From: Salinispira pacifica | GTDB lineage: Bacteria > Spirochaetota > Spirochaetia > DSM-27196 > Salinispiraceae | Direction: 5' to 3' | Length of the DNA stretch: 64,000 bases | NCBI RefSeq assembly: GCF_000507245.1 | Contig: NC_023035.1 | Location: 509,001 to 573,000 of the forward strand | Shown: in pieces, positions 53,146 to 62,097 of the stretch | Numbering within the stretch: the stretch's first letter is position 1 | Layout: each line of letters begins with the position of its first letter | Notes under the pieces: generated by a model | The model's input: only the letters and a program-made list of their open reading frames with translations | Database searches by the model: none | Told to the model about the DNA's origin: nothing | Program-made: the position numbers and the translations under genes

Positions 53146-54693
53146 CTACTCCCCCTCCTGATCTATCAGTTCGGGATAGAGCCGGGAGATATCCTCCAGG
53201 GCGGTTTTTCTCCGTTGCCGGAAGAAGTTGATCCGATCCTCCTGCTCACTGAAACCCAGACTGTAGTCTTCAAACTGGGACCAGTCCGCAGTGTGGTCAC
53301 TGAGCTCCATGTTATCTCCGGTGTCGTTGGCAATATGTCCGCTGATCTCTTCCATCCAGGGGGTGATCCGCTGCAGCACCGCCCCGGCCGCGAGCAAACC
53401 GCCGTCCTCGTCCAGGAGTTCAAGAATATATTCGGCGTAGCGCTGCCGGTACTCGGGAACGTTCAGCACTCTCTGGAACAGAGGCCGGCTTCCCGGCTCC
53501 ACTGCATCAGGATTGAATATATCCATTTCGGCGGGATCCACCATGGCGGCGGTACCGAAGGTGTTATCCAAATCGTAGGGGATGTAGTGCCACCGCGAAT
53601 CCTCATCATTGTAGAGATAATAATTATTCTGATTGATCCAGTAGTCGTCCCAGCTGCCGATGAGAGTTCCCACCGCCGCTGCCCGGAGAAGGGTGTCCAC
53701 GGCGATGTGTTCTTCCGCCCAGGCGGGGAATTCGGCATTGCTGAGGGTGTTCAGCCGGGTAATGAAACGGGTGAACTCAGCCTTCGCCCGGTCCAGTTCG
53801 TCTTTGTTGGTTTTCAGATCATAGGGAAAGGAGATGCCGTTGTCCGGATCTTCCAGCCCCATTTTGTCAGAGGGATCCTGTTCATCAAGACCTGCGGGCC
53901 AGAGGCATTTCCACAAATCTCCGTCGTCATTTGAACCGTAGCGGTCTTTCAGCAGTTCCTTTTCGAAGGCTTCCATCAGCTGATACACGCCGTGGTAGGA
54001 AATAGAATCGTCGCCGGAAATGAGAAGGAAAAGACGCACATGGGTGCTTCGCTGAACTCCGGTAACCCCGAAATCTCTCATCAGTTCCAGGGCGAGGCGT
54101 TCCCGGATATAGCTGGGATCTCCGTTGGCCCGCTTGAGAATCAGGTTCTCCTGACCATGAAATTCCTGGTTAGTCTGATAGTCCATTTTCAGGCGGTAAT
54201 GAGCCTGGTTGTAATCCGGGTTGCCGCTGTTGTGCACCCGGGCGTTTTCCGGTTTGACCCTGCTGAAGGTGTTGCCCCGGATCCGCAGCCCGATCCCCGT
54301 GAGGCGGCGGCTGACTTCGCCGTCCAGGAAATACATTTCCCCGGCAATATACCGTTCATTCTGGGGGTTGGCATCGTAGTTGGAAAGCAGGAGGTTCCAC
54401 TGTGAGGGTTCAACCACCAGAAGAATGTCCCTGAGACCGTTCTCTCCGCCGGGTATTGCCTCATAGTCCCCGGTCTGAAAGAGATAGTCAGAGGGAAGAT
54501 CAAGGAGGTCGCCCTGAGCAGGCCGGGTGCCCTCCAGGAAGTCGGCAATGAGATCATCTGTTGAAATCCTGTTCTGAATCTCCGGTGAGCTGGCGCAGGA
54601 GCTCAGGAAAAAGAGCAGAACAAGAGAGAGGGTGAGGAACCCGGCCCTCCGAATCTGGTGAAAAAAGGCTGGAAGCTTATCATTTTCGTACAT
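53146..54693 (-). CDS. CotH-family protein kinase, lipoprotein
   Basis: A protein of 515 residues with a lipoprotein signal (hydrophobic about 17-31, lipobox LSSC) that should anchor it on the outside of a membrane. The CotH domain (about 85-420) shows RIRGNTFSRVKPENARVHN, YRLKMDY, LILKRANGDPSYIRERLA and HYIPYDLDNTFGT; CotH proteins are atypical secreted kinases. ATG 54693 is preferred; a GTG 60 bases upstream is possible. Pairing with DUF4956 suggests a cell-surface phosphorylation unit (inference). Confidence 0.87.
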   Translation of the reverse strand: MYENDKLPAFFHQIRRAGFLTLSLVLLFFLSSCASSPEIQNRISTDDLIADFLEGTRPAQGDLLDLPSDYLFQTGDYEAIPGGENGLRDILLVVEPSQWNLLLSNYDANPQNERYIAGEMYFLDGEVSRRLTGIGLRIRGNTFSRVKPENARVHNSGNPDYNQAHYRLKMDYQTNQEFHGQENLILKRANGDPSYIRERLALELMRDFGVTGVQRSTHVRLFLLISGDDSISYHGVYQLMEAFEKELLKDRYGSNDDGDLWKCLWPAGLDEQDPSDKMGLEDPDNGISFPYDLKTNKDELDRAKAEFTRFITRLNTLSNAEFPAWAEEHIAVDTLLRAAAVGTLIGSWDDYWINQNNYYLYNDEDSRWHYIPYDLDNTFGTAAMVDPAEMDIFNPDAVEPGSRPLFQRVLNVPEYRQRYAEYILELLDEDGGLLAAGAVLQRITPWMEEISGHIANDTGDNMELSDHTADWSQFEDYSLGFSEQEDRINFFRQRRKTALEDISRLYPELIDQEGE

Positions 54694-54779
54694 CAAACGA
54701 GTGTACCACGAATTACTATTCACGAGAGGAGAATATTTCAGGAATTTACTCACACGCCCATGGCCCGTATACTGTGTTC

Positions 54780-55844
54780 ATGAAGGATTCCCCGTTACAT
54801 GCAGACTATAGACCCCGGCCCGCAATCAGACGGATTCTGGTGGTGGGCGGCATAGCAGCAGAAATGGAACAGCTCCTTCCCTCGGTTCTGTCTGTTTTTT
54901 CCGGATATCGGCCTGAAGTTGACAGGGACGGCACCTCGGGATTGAGACAGCCGGAATTCCGCTTCTTCACTGAAGGAAGTCCCGGAAGCGGTGACTATGA
55001 CTGGGCGGACGCTCTGGCTGCGTTTCGTCCGCCCCCTTTGTTTGAGCCGGAAAAACTGAACTGGATTCATGCCCTGGGGGCGGGAGTGGAGGACTTTGTC
55101 TCCCGGCTGCAGGGGGTGGCCGGGAAGGACCGACCCATGCTCACCAGAACTACTTCGGTTTTCGGTCCCATCATCGCCGAATACTGCCTTGGTCATATCC
55201 TTGCGGACATGCAGAATCACCGGATCTATGCCCGCCAGCAGCAGCACAGGCAGTGGAAACAGCATTCTCCATGTCGTTTGGCCGATTCCCGGATATTTAT
55301 ATTAGGGGCTGGAGATATCGGGTCGGGAATCGCTTCAGTGTTTACCGGGATGGGATGCCGGGTCCGGGGACTTGCCAGGACGCCAGGTGCCCGGAAGGGC
55401 TTTGTTTCGGTCTATACACCGGAGGATCTGCGCTCCGGAAGTCCTCATGCAGAGGAGCTCGGCGAAGTGCTGGCCCGGGCGGATATCGTCATTAATATTC
55501 TTCCCCATACCGGAGAGACGGAAGGCTTCATGGATGAGGAGTTTGTGTCCCGTCTGGAGGGGGCACTGTTTATTAATGCGGGCAGAGGTTCGGTGATCCG
55601 GGAGGATCTTCTCCTGCAGGCACTGAATGCCGGAAAGATCCGCCGGGCAGTTCTTGATGTGTTTCCAAAGGAGCCCCTGCAGCTCCAATCCCCCCTGTGG
55701 AATAGAGAAGATGTGGTCATTACCCCCCATGTAGCCGGCCTTACCGGCGCCGAAGATGCACTGAGGGTTCTTTTCCAGCGGCTGGAGGCAGTTTCCCGGG
55801 GTGATATCCGTGAGTATGTGGTGGATATTCCCCGGGGATATTAA
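54780..55844 (+). CDS. D-isomer-specific 2-hydroxyacid dehydrogenase
   Basis: NAD(P)-dependent oxidoreductase of 354 residues. The nucleotide-binding domain has IFILGAGDIGSGIASVF. The family signatures NILPHTGETEGFMDEEFVS and INAGRGSVIREDLLLQAL follow, with the catalytic triad contained in GRGSVI, LDVFPKEPL (Glu) and ITPHVAG (His). An N-terminal 40-residue extension precedes the usual start of the catalytic domain. The substrate is not predictable. ATG 54780 is used rather than a GTG 6 bases upstream. Confidence 0.87.
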   Translation: MKDSPLHADYRPRPAIRRILVVGGIAAEMEQLLPSVLSVFSGYRPEVDRDGTSGLRQPEFRFFTEGSPGSGDYDWADALAAFRPPPLFEPEKLNWIHALGAGVEDFVSRLQGVAGKDRPMLTRTTSVFGPIIAEYCLGHILADMQNHRIYARQQQHRQWKQHSPCRLADSRIFILGAGDIGSGIASVFTGMGCRVRGLARTPGARKGFVSVYTPEDLRSGSPHAEELGEVLARADIVINILPHTGETEGFMDEEFVSRLEGALFINAGRGSVIREDLLLQALNAGKIRRAVLDVFPKEPLQLQSPLWNREDVVITPHVAGLTGAEDALRVLFQRLEAVSRGDIREYVVDIPRGY

Positions 55845-55861
55845 GAGCCGGGCCGGTACGA

Positions 55862-57715
55862 CTAGTTTCGGCCGCTCTTCTTTCGGGCTTCCGATCTCTT
55901 GCCGCCCCGTTTGCCGCCTTTTCTGCCGCTCCTGCCGCCGGAGGGTGCTGAACCGGAGCCGCTTTTTCGCCCGGATCCGGAGGAGACAATTTTGGCGGAA
56001 ATGGTTTTTCCCCGGTACTGATAGTTATCCAGGGCGCCTGCTACCATGGAGCTGTAGCGGGAATCCACCATCATATTGGAGCTGGCCGAATCAATATCGA
56101 TCCGTCCGATTTCTATGTGCCTGAGCTTGGTGGCTTCGTTCACCATTCCGATGATTTGGGGCGGAAGAACCTTGTCATTCCTGCCCACATTCACTGAGAT
56201 TATATCGAAGGATTCCGCCCGGGGACCGTCTTTGCTGAACGGCTTCTCCTTGCTTCCCCTTCGGCCGTCCCGCCTGTCATCCGATCTGCCGTCCCGGCGG
56301 TCCCGGCCGCCTCTGTCGGCATTATCTCTTCTGCCTCTGCCCCGTCTTCCGTCCCGGTCGTCGTATCTGCCCGACTCCCTGGCGTGCTCGCTGGGGTTGA
56401 GGTCGCCGGCATCCTTGTAGTAATCCAGGAAGCGGTTGAATTCCAGGGAAACAAAGTGTTTCAGCAATTCCTCCCGGTCCAGAGCTGCCAGTTTTTCCTC
56501 AATGATGGGCATGTATTTTGCAATCCTGCTTTCATCCACCTGGACGTTGTGAACCCGGTCCACCAGGTGCATTAGCTGATGTTCACAGATTTCCTGGCCG
56601 TCGGGCACCCGCATGCGGGCGATTGTGCCGTTCATGCTCCGTTCGATTCTGCGGATTTTGCCTTTTTCCTTCATGTTGATGATGGCCACAGAGTGTCCCG
56701 TTCTGCCGGCCCGTCCCGTCCGTCCGCTTCGGTGAACGTAGTTTTCCGGCTCATCCGGGAGGTCGTAATGAATTACATGGCTGAGATGGTCCACATCCAG
56801 GCCCCGGGCAGCAACATCGGTGGCTACCAGGATTTGGGTTCCGCCGTTCCGGAAGTTTTTCATCACCTGATCCCGCTGAGCCTGGGAAAGGTCGCCGTGG
56901 AGGGGAGCGGAATTATAGCCGTCCCGGATCAGGTGTTCTGCAATGTGCTGGGTGCTTGCCTTGGTTCGGCAGAATACGATTCCGTAAATTTCCGGGTGTG
57001 AATCCAGCAGGCGTTTCAATGCGTGGTATTTATCTTTGCTGTGTACCATGCAGTAATTGTGGCTGATGGTATCCGCACTGGCGTTTTTCGTGCCCACCTT
57101 CACTTCGCTGGGATTCTCCATGTAGGTGGCGGCAATCCGGGCTACTTCAGGCGGCATGGTTGCAGAAAGCAGAATAACCCGCTTGGCCGAAGGGGTTTGC
57201 TCCAAAATCTCATCCAGTTCCTGTTTGAACCCCATATTGAGCATGATGTCCGCTTCATCCAGAACCAGATTGGTAATATTGCCGATGTCTATCTTTTTCC
57301 GGCGAATCAGGTCCGCAAGGCGGCCGGGGGTGGCCACAACAATTTGCGAGCCCCTGCGCAGTTCCCGGATCTGATCGCTGATGCTTGCACCGCCGTATAC
57401 TGTGGTGATTCTGATGCCGGTGAGATTACGGCTGAATTTGTTCATTTCATCGCTGATCTGGAGAGCCAGTTCCCGGGTGGGGGAAAGAATCAGCGCCTGG
57501 GGAGTGGTTTCCTCTGCCCGGGCGACCTCCAGGAGGGGCAGGCCGAATGCTGCGGTTTTTCCCGTGCCGGTCTGTGCAAGTCCGATAAAATCCCGTGCGG
57601 GATGTTCCATCAGAAGAGGCAGGGCCTGCTGCTGAATTTCTGTGGGTTCAGTGAACCCCATATCTGTGAGTGCGCTGAGAATGCGCTCATCCAGTTGAAA
57701 ATCTGAAAACGTCAT
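55862..57715 (-). CDS. DEAD-box RNA helicase (DeaD/CsdA-like)
   Basis: ATP-dependent RNA helicase of 617 residues. Motifs are AQTGTGKTAA (I), PTRELALQ (Ia), VLDEADIML (II, DEAD), LLSATMP (III) and HRSGRTGRAGRTG (VI). C-terminal to the core lies an Arg/Asp/Gly-rich region (about 440-495), then a DbpA-type RNA-binding domain (about 500-580) and a second Gly/Arg/Lys-rich tail. This layout is that of ribosome-assembly and cold-shock helicases. AAGGAT precedes the ATG, within a long AT/GC-mixed leader. Confidence 0.94.
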   Translation of the reverse strand: MTFSDFQLDERILSALTDMGFTEPTEIQQQALPLLMEHPARDFIGLAQTGTGKTAAFGLPLLEVARAEETTPQALILSPTRELALQISDEMNKFSRNLTGIRITTVYGGASISDQIRELRRGSQIVVATPGRLADLIRRKKIDIGNITNLVLDEADIMLNMGFKQELDEILEQTPSAKRVILLSATMPPEVARIAATYMENPSEVKVGTKNASADTISHNYCMVHSKDKYHALKRLLDSHPEIYGIVFCRTKASTQHIAEHLIRDGYNSAPLHGDLSQAQRDQVMKNFRNGGTQILVATDVAARGLDVDHLSHVIHYDLPDEPENYVHRSGRTGRAGRTGHSVAIINMKEKGKIRRIERSMNGTIARMRVPDGQEICEHQLMHLVDRVHNVQVDESRIAKYMPIIEEKLAALDREELLKHFVSLEFNRFLDYYKDAGDLNPSEHARESGRYDDRDGRRGRGRRDNADRGGRDRRDGRSDDRRDGRRGSKEKPFSKDGPRAESFDIISVNVGRNDKVLPPQIIGMVNEATKLRHIEIGRIDIDSASSNMMVDSRYSSMVAGALDNYQYRGKTISAKIVSSGSGRKSGSGSAPSGGRSGRKGGKRGGKRSEARKKSGRN

Positions 57716-58097
57716 TATGTATCCTTCGCTACCTGACCACCAAATTTCTCCGCCGGATATGTATCCGAAGCGTATTCAGCCCGTATGGGCGTATCGGAGC
57801 TATCACATGCTGTCTGTAGATTGTAGATCAGGGAAGCATACATCTCAGGACATGCCCGCCGGCATTCCCGACTGCACATGGCGTGTGTCTGCACATGCTT
57901 TCAGAAAGAAACGTGATGGGAAAGTAATTGGTTATTTCCTCCGGCCCTTCTGCCGGAAGTCCGCAGAGTATTGCACATGACTGGACAAATGACCAGAGGC
58001 TGAGGCGGATTCCGGCCACAATATACGGGATTTTGCGCCGGAATACCGGATGTGCCGGGTCTCCATGGCCTGAAGAGGCGCAGCCCGGCAGAACCGG
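57716..58097. other. 382-base gap upstream of the helicase gene
   Basis: I see no convincing gene here. It probably holds the helicase promoter and 5' leader (minus strand) and the end of the carbohydrate operon. The only structure noted is an inverted repeat ATTCCGGC (58009-58016) / GCCGGAAT (58037-58044) without a T-tract, possibly a weak terminator for the esterase gene. Confidence 0.5.
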
Positions 58098-59075
58098 TCA
58101 GGATTCATATCCGCAGAGAAAGGAGAAAATTCTGTCCCGGGCGCCGGGAAGATTTTCATGGGCAAAGTCGGGATATATGCAATGTTCTTTGGGGGATTCG
58201 ATGCGGTTGAACACTGCGAACTGGCCGGAAGGCGGGCAGATGGTGTCGGTCAGACCGGTAAACATGAGGGTATCCGCCTTGATCCGGGAGGCGAAGTTCT
58301 GCAGGTCGATATAGCCCAGCGCGGTGAAAAACTCTTCCTCCCGGCTGTGCAGGGGATCACGGTGCCGGAAATAATCATGAATCCCTTCATACGCGTCCCG
58401 GGCCAGATCAATTTCCCACACCCTCCGGTAATCGCAGAGGAAGGGGTATACCGCTGCCGCCCGCTGAATCTCCGGGCGCACCGCTGCCGCCGCCAGGGTC
58501 AGCGCTCCCCCCTGACTCCAACCGCTGGCCGAAATTCGCCCCTGATCAACTCCCTCAAGTGCACCCACCGCATCGGCGAACACTCCGCTGTTGAGAAAGA
58601 GATTCACATAGTAGAGTGCCCGGGGATCGCCTGCCATGGCATCCTCAACCCCCCGGACAATATGTCCCTGCAGGGTGCTGCCCTTCCCCCGGAGAACATC
58701 CTCCGACTCCCCTCCCTGTCCGGGACAGTCCAGGGCGGCGACGGTTTTCCCCTCCATAACGAAGGGCAGATAATCCACCCAGTCGGAGCTCTCCATGCTG
58801 TATCCGTGAAAAAACAGCAGTGCCGAACCGTCGCCGCCGTTTTTCGGCCGCAGCAGCTTGGCATGGTGCCTGCCGCCGGAAACACCCCGTAAATAGAGGT
58901 GAAAGCAATCCGCAGCCGAGCTTGAAAATCCGGCAGATGCAATTTCAGCCCGGGCATCATGATTCCTGGATTCTTTGATGGAGGCATCCCAGAATTTATG
59001 AAAATCGGCGGGAACGGGGCCGGAACCCCGGTAACTCTGCAGTTCCTCCAGCGGCATGTCGAAGGTCAGCGGCAT
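58098..59075 (-). CDS. Acetyl xylan esterase / cephalosporin-C deacetylase family esterase
   Basis: Alpha/beta hydrolase of the AXE1 family, 325 residues, which removes acetyl groups from xylan-type or other oligosaccharides. The nucleophile is in ASGWSQGGALTLAAA. The family N-terminal DFHKFWDAS, LLFFHGYSMESSDW (oxyanion) and the closing FTGLTDTICPPSGQFAVFN with YPDFAHE (His) are visible. There is no signal peptide, so it acts on imported sugars. It is the last gene of a minus-strand operon with an AGE epimerase, FAD oxidoreductase and LacI regulator, and is preceded by AAGGAG. Confidence 0.9.
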   Translation of the reverse strand: MPLTFDMPLEELQSYRGSGPVPADFHKFWDASIKESRNHDARAEIASAGFSSSAADCFHLYLRGVSGGRHHAKLLRPKNGGDGSALLFFHGYSMESSDWVDYLPFVMEGKTVAALDCPGQGGESEDVLRGKGSTLQGHIVRGVEDAMAGDPRALYYVNLFLNSGVFADAVGALEGVDQGRISASGWSQGGALTLAAAAVRPEIQRAAAVYPFLCDYRRVWEIDLARDAYEGIHDYFRHRDPLHSREEEFFTALGYIDLQNFASRIKADTLMFTGLTDTICPPSGQFAVFNRIESPKEHCIYPDFAHENLPGARDRIFSFLCGYES

Positions 59076-59127
59076 GGTGTGCTCCTTAAAACGGAATAGG
59101 CGGGTCTCAAGACCTTTGGAAACCCGT

Positions 59128-60483
59128 TTACTCAGTATGATGCAGGCGGCGGATCAAATTCCATCCCCACATCTGCATTCGCGGAATGTGGAAGGGGCCT
59201 TTGAACATATTTCCTTTCAGATCAGTGGAAATGCTTCCGTCGAAATTCAGGTACCCGAACCACTCTCCGTGCTCCCTGTCGGGGAAACGGGTATCAATCC
59301 AGCTATCCAGCATATGAAAGCGCTGAGCGTGCAGGGGATCGCCGGTGAGCAGGAAGGCATAGAGCAGGGCAATACTTGCCTCGTTGTGGGGCCACCAGAA
59401 TTTCATGTTGTGCCAGTATTCAAAGGGAGGATGACCGTGAAGGTCTGCAAAATAGCACAGGCCACCGTGTTTCTCATCCCAGCCGATATTCCACATCCAG
59501 TTGAGAATTCTGACTCCCAGCTCAATCAGCATATCCGCCTGAGGGGGTGAGCTGTCCTTCGGCTTCGTTTCTGCCCTCCCAGCTGCGCCCTTATCTGTTG
59601 CCGTATCTGCGGCCTGATCTGTCCCCTGAGCTCCTGATCCGGGGCTGGCGGGAGCAAAATGCATTCCCCCGTGGCCGGATTTCAGGTAATCGGCCTCACG
59701 GAGGATAAACCATGCCGCCTCAATGCTGTGTCCCGGGTTGATAAGCCGTCCCTCAAAATGTTCGTCCTGAAGGGATCCGTCGGCGTTGCACTGTTCCACA
59801 ACAGCTTCAAATTCCGGACGGACAAAATTGGTCTGAATTATGCTGATATTTTCCCGGATGAGCCGGGTGCAGAATTCGATCTCTTCAGAGGTATCCGAGC
59901 CGAGAATCAGAAACGCTTCCCTGAGCTCCTGGGCTACGTTGATCTCTATCATCGGCTGTGCCAGTCCCAGGCTGGAACGGGTGGCGGGGTCCACTTTGGG
60001 ATTGCCCCGGTTCGGATCCCTCAGATAATTCAGAGTGGATCTGAATAAGCGGTATGCATCATCAAGCAGGGCCGGATCGTTTTTGGCAATGGCCAGTGAT
60101 GATCTGGCAATAACAGAAAAGAATTCGCTGAATGAATAGCGGCGCTTGATAAGTTTCCTGCCGTCCCGTGTGACCCGGAACAGCATTCTTCCGTCTGAGT
60201 CGAAACAGTGCCGGTCGGAAAAGGTTATGCAGGATTCCGCCGCCTGCAGAAGGGCGGCATCTTTCCGGCCCCCCGCGAGATAGGCGTTTGCCATTGTCCA
60301 GCCGGCCCGTCCCTGGAACCAGACGGATTTATCGCTTTCAATGATCTTTCCCGTTCTGTCCAGTCCGGTCATGAACCCGCCGTATGTTGTATCCAGTCCA
60401 TGTTTCATCCAAAAGGGGATGCAATCGTCCAGCAATTGAGTTCTGTATGCTTCCCCCCTGCTCAAAGGAATAGGCTGTTCCAT
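59128..60483 (-). CDS. AGE-family sugar 2-epimerase/isomerase
   Basis: (alpha/alpha)6-barrel protein of 451 residues of the N-acylglucosamine 2-epimerase family, which includes cellobiose 2-epimerase and mannose isomerase. Features are YGGFMTGLDRTGK, WFQGRAGWTMANAY, the catalytic-His regions NPGHSIEAAWFIL and KFWWPHNEASIALLYAF, and WFGYLNFDG. A low-complexity insert of about 40 residues (Ala/Gly/Asp/Thr-rich, about 280-320) interrupts the barrel. It overlaps the upstream FAD oxidoreductase gene by 22 bases and has a good AGGAG site. Confidence 0.9.
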   Translation of the reverse strand: MEQPIPLSRGEAYRTQLLDDCIPFWMKHGLDTTYGGFMTGLDRTGKIIESDKSVWFQGRAGWTMANAYLAGGRKDAALLQAAESCITFSDRHCFDSDGRMLFRVTRDGRKLIKRRYSFSEFFSVIARSSLAIAKNDPALLDDAYRLFRSTLNYLRDPNRGNPKVDPATRSSLGLAQPMIEINVAQELREAFLILGSDTSEEIEFCTRLIRENISIIQTNFVRPEFEAVVEQCNADGSLQDEHFEGRLINPGHSIEAAWFILREADYLKSGHGGMHFAPASPGSGAQGTDQAADTATDKGAAGRAETKPKDSSPPQADMLIELGVRILNWMWNIGWDEKHGGLCYFADLHGHPPFEYWHNMKFWWPHNEASIALLYAFLLTGDPLHAQRFHMLDSWIDTRFPDREHGEWFGYLNFDGSISTDLKGNMFKGPFHIPRMQMWGWNLIRRLHHTE

Positions 60484-62006
60484 GGTATCTCCTTTTTAAA
60501 CAAGCTATCCGGATTATCCACATAACCGCGGTTTGCCCAGTTAACGCTTTCTCTTCTCAGAATTCCCCCTCCGGTGAGAAGAACCTTTTGTATCTTTTTG
60601 AATCGGTTGTCGTCCGGGGCAAGGTTGTGGGAAGGCATAAGATAGACGCCCCCGTCCAGAAGTTCCGACTGGAGCTCACGGACGTTGATCTGCGCCGGAG
60701 TGGTGTTCTGCCGTACACATAATGCCGCCGCCGCCCCTGCGGCCTGCCCCGCCTGCATCACCACAGGCTGAAGTCTGGTGCAGCCGTTTACCAGTCCGCT
60801 TACCGAAACCGATTTCTCCGCCGCAAGAATGTTGACTCCGTCCCTTGGAATCAGGGAGCCGTAGGGCAGGGAAAACGGGGGGATCCGGGGAAACCGGATC
60901 TCCGGATCATCCGGATCCTGACTGCGGTGGTGATCCAGGGGATAATCTCCCGATGCGATGGCAAAGGTGGTGAGGGGGCTCGAATCAGGTTCCAGAATAT
61001 CATTGAGGGCAAGGGTCTGAAGTCCGTAAATCCGTTTTGATTCCCGAATATAAGGGATGAGGGCCAGTCCCGGCGTATAATCATTAGTTTCTGTCAGCGG
61101 GTAGATATGCTCTGCGGGAACGATTTCTCCGGATATCAGCTGGCTGTTGATCAGTTTTATGAGTCTCAAAGTTTTTTCCCTGGCTCTTCGAAACATATCC
61201 GGCCGGGCCCCGGGGGAAAAATAATCACCATACAGATCGTTTCCGGCAATGGGCCAGTTCAGCATGTAATACTTGCCCGGTAGCTTCCCGTAATTAAGAA
61301 AGCGTTCCCAGGATATTTCCGGATTCCCCAAAAGACCGGCGAACTCACCGCTCAGGACTGACGAAGGGGAGGTGTGGGAGAACTCAAGTTCGCCCTTTGC
61401 TTCCAGGGTTGCAGTCCAGGTGAGATCCTGGGGATGTTTCAGGGGATGTTCCGGGCCGATGGATTCTCCATAGGCCGTTCTCCCCTCCAGTCCCCCGTGC
61501 CACTCAAGGCCCGCCATCTCCACCGAATCGCCGAATTCATCCGCAAGAATTAGGGTCTCAGGCCGGAGAAGACAGCTTTGGCCGTCACTGCCGGTGAACT
61601 GAATGCTGGCGATGCGAATCCGGCCCTGTTCGCTGACCTGTTCCATGGAGTCGATGCTGCAGCCGGTATGCAGCTGAATTCCGGGCTCTGCTTCCAGCAT
61701 GGAACGCAGAATGTTCTCCGCCGTCCGGGGATTGAACTGGGTGTTGCTGACCCACCCGGTTTCCAGAGCCCCGGGACCGCCGTAATGTTCCCGGAGTCTG
61801 CTGCGGAACTCACCCCAGAGGCCCGAGGGCAGCTCATGGTTTCCGTCTATGGCGCTCACTCCCGCAGCGCTGAGCATACCGCCCACCCAGGGCCCCTCCT
61901 CCAGAATGTGAACCCTGCACCCCATGCGGGCGGCCTGAATTGCGGCGGCAACCCCGGAGGCTGAGCCCCCTATCACGGCAATATCTGTTTGCATCTGTTG
62001 TTTCAT
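60462..62006 (-). CDS. FAD-dependent oxidoreductase (glycan-locus type)
   Basis: A protein of 514 residues of the FAD_oxidored family (PF12831-like). The Rossmann start is DIAVIGGSASGVAAAIQAA, with VHILEEGPWVGGML next to it. The C-terminal GVNILAAEKSVSVSGLVNGCTRLQP and AGAAAALCVRQN segments are typical. Family members are common in polysaccharide-utilisation clusters but their substrates are mostly unknown. GAGGT precedes the ATG. It lies between the LacI and AGE genes in the same operon. Confidence 0.87.
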   Translation of the reverse strand: MKQQMQTDIAVIGGSASGVAAAIQAARMGCRVHILEEGPWVGGMLSAAGVSAIDGNHELPSGLWGEFRSRLREHYGGPGALETGWVSNTQFNPRTAENILRSMLEAEPGIQLHTGCSIDSMEQVSEQGRIRIASIQFTGSDGQSCLLRPETLILADEFGDSVEMAGLEWHGGLEGRTAYGESIGPEHPLKHPQDLTWTATLEAKGELEFSHTSPSSVLSGEFAGLLGNPEISWERFLNYGKLPGKYYMLNWPIAGNDLYGDYFSPGARPDMFRRAREKTLRLIKLINSQLISGEIVPAEHIYPLTETNDYTPGLALIPYIRESKRIYGLQTLALNDILEPDSSPLTTFAIASGDYPLDHHRSQDPDDPEIRFPRIPPFSLPYGSLIPRDGVNILAAEKSVSVSGLVNGCTRLQPVVMQAGQAAGAAAALCVRQNTTPAQINVRELQSELLDGGVYLMPSHNLAPDDNRFKKIQKVLLTGGGILRRESVNWANRGYVDNPDSLFKKEIPWNSLFL

Positions 62007-62097
62007 GAGCCGGTACCTCGATTACTCGTAGTTTTGATCCTCTGTGCTGAGTGCCCCGTGCTTTCAGGGATGTGGATGATCGGCATGAACTGCGGGC

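Noticed and set aside
56579-57706. Two long plus-strand frames inside the helicase gene
   Set aside because: Both lie opposite conserved helicase motifs and show no protein-like features.
57828-58019. Small minus-strand frame of 63 codons in the helicase upstream gap
   Set aside because: No start signal and no conserved features; it is probably part of the helicase leader.
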